Assembly: GCA_028280195.1 (NCBI GenBank)
Contig: JANQMH010000036.1
Coordinates: 62,001-126,000 of the forward strand
Direction of reading: 5' to 3'
Length of the DNA stretch: 64,000 bases
DNA from: Exilibacterium sp.
GTDB taxonomy: Bacteria > Pseudomonadota > Gammaproteobacteria > Pseudomonadales > Cellvibrionaceae
Shown: positions 61,016-64,000 of the stretch, piece by piece
How positions within the stretch are numbered: the first letter of the stretch is position 1
How the letters are laid out: the number at the start of each line of letters is the position of its first letter
Position numbers and translations under genes: made by a program
The notes under the pieces: generated by a model
Told to the model about the DNA's origin: nothing
Databases searched by the model: none
The model's input: only the letters and a program-made list of their open reading frames with translations

Positions 61016-61735
61016 ATGCAAGGCGCTGCTGGTGAAAATGAAAAAACAGTGGGTGTACTTGGCGGTATGGGACCGGATGCCACGGTTGACTTAATGGCAC
61101 GGGTGATTGCCGCCACACCGGCAGCGGACGATGTCGACCATATCCATATGATCGTCGACAACAACCCGAAAGTTCCCTCGCGGATAAAAGCGCTCATTGA
61201 GGGTAACGGTCCGACGCCGGCACCGGCGCTGGCAGTGATGGCGAGGCGCCTGGTCGCTGCCGGTGCAGATTTTCTGGTAATGCCCTGTAATACCGCACAT
61301 TACTACTACGCCGATATCGCCAGCGCCGTCGATGTGCCGGTGATCAACCTGATCGACCTGGTTGTCGACAGGGTCTTGACGGCCCTGCCCGACATCAGGT
61401 CAGTTGGCTTGCTGGCGTCCACTGCCGTGCAGCTTACCGGGCTGTATCACCGGCGTTTTGAGACGCGCGGAGTCTGCGTCGATGTGCCCGGGGTTGCAGG
61501 CCAGGAAGCCGTTATGGCCTTGATCAAACGGGTAAAAAGCAATGCTGTCGAGCGGCAACATATCGAGCAATACAATGCCGAGGCGGTGAGTCTCCAAGGC
61601 CGGCAAGTCCAGTGCCTGGTGATAGCCTGCACAGAACTGTCGGTGGTTGCCGATCAACTCGATATTGACCTACCTGTTTTCGATGCGTCGCAACTGCTGG
61701 CCGAAGAAATCGTCAGGCAAGTCAAAGGTATGTGA
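61016..61735 (+). CDS. Asp/Glu racemase-family protein, candidate cysteate racemase
   Basis: 239-residue cofactor-independent racemase-family protein. Catalytic cysteines are C91 in VMPCNTAHYYY and C205 in VIACTELSVV, with GVLGGMGPDATVDLMARV as the substrate loop. The family interconverts D/L aspartate or related acidic amino acids through a two-thiol mechanism. Cysteate is a sulfonate analogue of aspartate, so racemisation of cysteate is a plausible role in this operon, giving the lyase the right isomer. ATG chosen over TTG 61001 because AAGGGGGT lies just before it. Activity is inferred. Confidence 0.85.
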   Translation: MQGAAGENEKTVGVLGGMGPDATVDLMARVIAATPAADDVDHIHMIVDNNPKVPSRIKALIEGNGPTPAPALAVMARRLVAAGADFLVMPCNTAHYYYADIASAVDVPVINLIDLVVDRVLTALPDIRSVGLLASTAVQLTGLYHRRFETRGVCVDVPGVAGQEAVMALIKRVKSNAVERQHIEQYNAEAVSLQGRQVQCLVIACTELSVVADQLDIDLPVFDASQLLAEEIVRQVKGM

Positions 61736-61772
61736 TTCGTGTTTGTCCGATCGGTGAAGCGGGAGCCCGGCC

Positions 61773-63266
61773 ATGATTGAACATTACTTGGATACCACAT
61801 TTACCCCGGATAGAACCTTGCAGGAGCAAATTCGGGAAAAACTGATAACGACGATTTTGTCGGGCTGTCTGCCGATAAACGAGGCGATGCCCTCGTCGCG
61901 AAAACTGGCGAAAATGCTGCATGTATCGCGCAATACGATCTTGTGCATCTACGACAGTCTGATTGAAGACGGTTTTTTGATTTCCAAAAAACGACAGGGG
62001 TATTTTGTCTCGCCGGATCTAAATGCCGCCGAAACGGATATATCACCGTTGCAGTCTCCCACTGCCGGCAGGGGCGGCATCGAAAACCGCGTCATCTGGT
62101 CGACCCGGCTGAAACGGCGGCTCGATGCGCAACGCCATATTGTGAAGCCGAACAACTGGGCAAGCTATGAATACCCCTTTATTTTCGGCCAGGTGCAACA
62201 GGACAGGTTTCCCATAGAGCACTGGCGCAATTCAGCGAAAACGCAGTTGAACAGCGCATCTGTGGGTACCTGGCTCCACGATCGGGTCGACCGGGATGAC
62301 CCGGAACTGATAGAACAGCTCAGAACGCGGATATTGCCGCGAAGAGGTATTTACGCCCAGTCTGAAGAAATCATTCTGACCCTGGGAACCCAGAATTCAC
62401 TGTTTATGATAGCCAGCATACTCTGCGATGCCTCTACCACGGTAGGCATTGAAAACCCGGGATTTCGCGATGCCTATAATATCTTCAAGTCCCACGGGGC
62501 AGGTATCAGTTTGCATGAGGTTGACGGCGACGGTCTGGTGGTGAACGCAAAACTGCACGGCTGCGACTATGTTTTTACCACGCCCGGTCACCAGGTGCCT
62601 ACCGGCGCAGAACTCTCGAAGGAGCGGCGCGAGCAGCTGTTGCAGGCGGCCAGCGCCAATGATTTTGTCATTCTGGAAGACGACTATGATGCTGATATCA
62701 GCCTCAACGGGGCGGCGCTGCCGTCCCTTAAGGCCGGCGATCGGGACAACCGTGTCATATATATGGGCAGCCTGTCGAAGTCCATATGCCCGGGTCTGCG
62801 TATGGGGTTTATTGTCGCAGACGAAGATTTGATTGCCGAGATCCGCTCGTTGCGGCGCCTGGCGTATCGCCACCCGCCGACCAATAATCAGCGGTGCGCC
62901 GCGCATTTCATCGGCCAGGGATATTATGATGCCCACCTGAAAAAGATACGTGAACTCAACAGCTTGAAAAAGCAAGTGATGTCTGAATCGATTGATAGAT
63001 ACTTGTCCGAGATACTGTTGTCGCGGTCTGCATCGGCGTCAACCGCCTTTTGGTTGCAGGCTCCGGCGGCGCGAAACACGGAAGTATTGTCGTGGCATGC
63101 TGCCAAGGTTTCAGTTTTGATCGAGGCGGGTTTCATTCATTTCTTTGGCAGCAAGGTGCCCGAAAACTACCTGCGACTGGGATTTTCTGCCATACCTATC
63201 GAGAAGATTGTCCCGGGAATACAAAGGCTCAGGGAGGTTTTTGATGAGCAGAGCTGCCTGCACTAA
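61773..63266 (+). CDS. MocR-family (GntR-HTH plus aminotransferase domain) regulator
   Basis: 497-residue fusion of an N-terminal GntR winged HTH (about 15-80: LQEQIREKLITTILSGCLPINEAMPSSRKLAKML, VSRNTILCIYDSLIEDGFL) to a fold-type I PLP domain with the aldimine lysine in YMGSLSKSICPGLRMGF and VILEDDYDADIS. MocR proteins such as TauR and PdxR sense PLP or PLP-bound amino acids; TauR controls taurine genes. Here it probably responds to a cysteate- or cysteinolate-type amino-sulfonate. It lies 37 bp after the racemase on the same strand. Codon use and GC look lower than in the msh locus. Confidence 0.9.
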   Translation: MIEHYLDTTFTPDRTLQEQIREKLITTILSGCLPINEAMPSSRKLAKMLHVSRNTILCIYDSLIEDGFLISKKRQGYFVSPDLNAAETDISPLQSPTAGRGGIENRVIWSTRLKRRLDAQRHIVKPNNWASYEYPFIFGQVQQDRFPIEHWRNSAKTQLNSASVGTWLHDRVDRDDPELIEQLRTRILPRRGIYAQSEEIILTLGTQNSLFMIASILCDASTTVGIENPGFRDAYNIFKSHGAGISLHEVDGDGLVVNAKLHGCDYVFTTPGHQVPTGAELSKERREQLLQAASANDFVILEDDYDADISLNGAALPSLKAGDRDNRVIYMGSLSKSICPGLRMGFIVADEDLIAEIRSLRRLAYRHPPTNNQRCAAHFIGQGYYDAHLKKIRELNSLKKQVMSESIDRYLSEILLSRSASASTAFWLQAPAARNTEVLSWHAAKVSVLIEAGFIHFFGSKVPENYLRLGFSAIPIEKIVPGIQRLREVFDEQSCLH

Positions 63267-63581
63267 TGTGATGCACGACTGAGTTTTCGCAACGCTCGAC
63301 AGACTGCATTGGCACTGCAACTGTTTGGGTTGTCGCCTTAGTGTGTGAAACAGCTTCTAATGATACTGGACCTAAGAGTATTGCCGATTGGTACTACAGC
63401 AATCGATCTCTATTTGAAAAAATCAACCATAACGCAATCTACAGGTGCGCCGTAGCAGGCATTTTCGACGGCTTTTTTGCACTGAGTTGCGGGCACAGAT
63501 CGCCGGGTGTGGATGCAGGCGCCGATTTTACAGATATAAAATTCAAATATATAAAAATAATTGTTTGAGGAGGTTATGGGT
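63267..63581. other. Intergenic region before the second receptor gene
   Basis: 315 bp with no supported gene. From about 63530 it is very AT-rich, consistent with a promoter for the receptor. A short frame at 63341-63568 lacks a ribosome site and family similarity. Confidence 0.45.
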
Positions 63582-64000
63582 ATGTTTTGCAGATCGATGA
63601 AGTACCGGCCGCTCCATGCCGCGATTGCAGTGGCGGTTGCCGGCGTCGCGCCGGGTAGCGTCGCTCAGAGTGATTCGGGCGGGATGATCGAACTGGAGGA
63701 AGTCAGGGTGCTGGGCTCACGCCGGCCCGCGCGGACCGATGCGACGACACCGGCGCCGGTCGATATCATCTCGGCCGAGGACATTGCCCGGCAGGGCAAT
63801 ACCGATATGAATGCCATGTTGCGCAGCGTCGTACCCTCTTACAATGTTGCCGCCCAGCCCAACCAGGACGAGTCGGCCTTTATTCGGCCGGCCAACCTCA
63901 GAAACCTGCCGCCGGACAACACACTGGTGCTGATCAACGGCAAACGCCGCCATCGAGGTGCTGTCATTGCGTTTTTGGGCAGCGGTGTTTCCGACGGCGC
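63582..64000 (+). CDS. TonB-dependent receptor, N-terminal part (3' end outside window)
   Basis: Only the first ~140 residues are present. Signal peptide (HAAIAVAVAGVAPGSVAQ), then the TonB-box-like IELEEVRVLGSR, and a plug domain (PVDIISAEDIARQGNTDMNAMLRSVVPSYNV, LRNLPPDNTLVLINGKRRHR). The start is ATG 63582: GAGGAGG (63567-63573) is 8 nt upstream, while an earlier in-frame ATG (63576) is too close to it. It follows the sulfonate island on the same strand and could be its outer-membrane uptake step, or unrelated. Confidence 0.9.
   Translation, partial: MFCRSMKYRPLHAAIAVAVAGVAPGSVAQSDSGGMIELEEVRVLGSRRPARTDATTPAPVDIISAEDIARQGNTDMNAMLRSVVPSYNVAAQPNQDESAFIRPANLRNLPPDNTLVLINGKRRHRGAVIAFLGSGVSDG

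Overview
The window is one contiguous stretch of GC-rich, gene-dense chromosome. Gene content and order (an MSHA pilus locus, Fnr beside a HemN relative, two HexR-type sites before zwf, TonB-dependent receptors at both ends, a TRAP importer for an organosulfonate, MnmC, TrhO and TrhP) point to a marine gammaproteobacterium, plausibly of the Cellvibrionales group. The placement is inferred from family knowledge; there is no rRNA or tRNA gene to confirm it.

Layout. 2-1426: end of a TonB-dependent receptor. 1827-6839: soeABC, a cytoplasmic sulfite:quinone dehydrogenase, with soeB and soeC split by two large palindromic elements. 6857-12281: galactoside use (galM, GH36 alpha-galactosidase, GH42 beta-galactosidase). 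12572-18861: TetR regulator, glycerol kinase, then zwf-eda-pyk (Entner-Doudoroff / lower glycolysis). 18889-24453: small basic protein, BolA, TrhO, a lipoprotein, small hypotheticals and a DUF4202 protein. 24474-28377: Fnr, a HemN homologue that has lost its radical-SAM cysteines, a perfect Fnr box and a sensor kinase. 28651-36926: sirtuin, TrhP, diguanylate cyclase, glutaminyl cyclase, DUF502, ComFB, MnmC, flavodoxin, TrmL. 37157-50641: a compact MSHA (type IVa) pilus locus from mshI to mshQ. 50673-52343: VIT1-family transporter, GcvR-like ACT protein, YheU. 52413-63266: an organosulfonate catabolic island flanked by a LysR and a MocR regulator. 63582-64000: start of a second TonB-dependent receptor.

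How the genes fit together. The strongest system is the sulfonate island: TRAP importer (DctPQM), HisD/HpsN-type dehydrogenase, DegT-type aminotransferase, Asp/Glu-racemase-family protein, CuyA-type cysteate sulfo-lyase and a PSE-family anion exporter. The C3-sulfonate would be converted to cysteate and cleaved to pyruvate, ammonia and sulfite; sulfite could be oxidised by SoeABC at the other end of the window. No sulfolactate dehydrogenase of the usual DHPS route is present, while an aminotransferase and a racemase are. One reading is therefore that the true substrate is an amino-sulfonate such as cysteinolic acid, whose amino-alcohol group resembles histidinol. This is a hypothesis.

A second notable layer is non-coding. 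Three copies of a palindromic element share an internal hairpin and borders but have completely different, self-complementary outer arms. Four degenerate tandem arrays with periods of 13, 14, 15 and 16 bp, and four arrays of CTAGNNN-type heptamers, also sit in intergenic gaps. c-di-GMP appears at two points: a GGEEF cyclase with an I-site, and a pilus ATPase (MshE) with an intact MshEN c-di-GMP binding domain.
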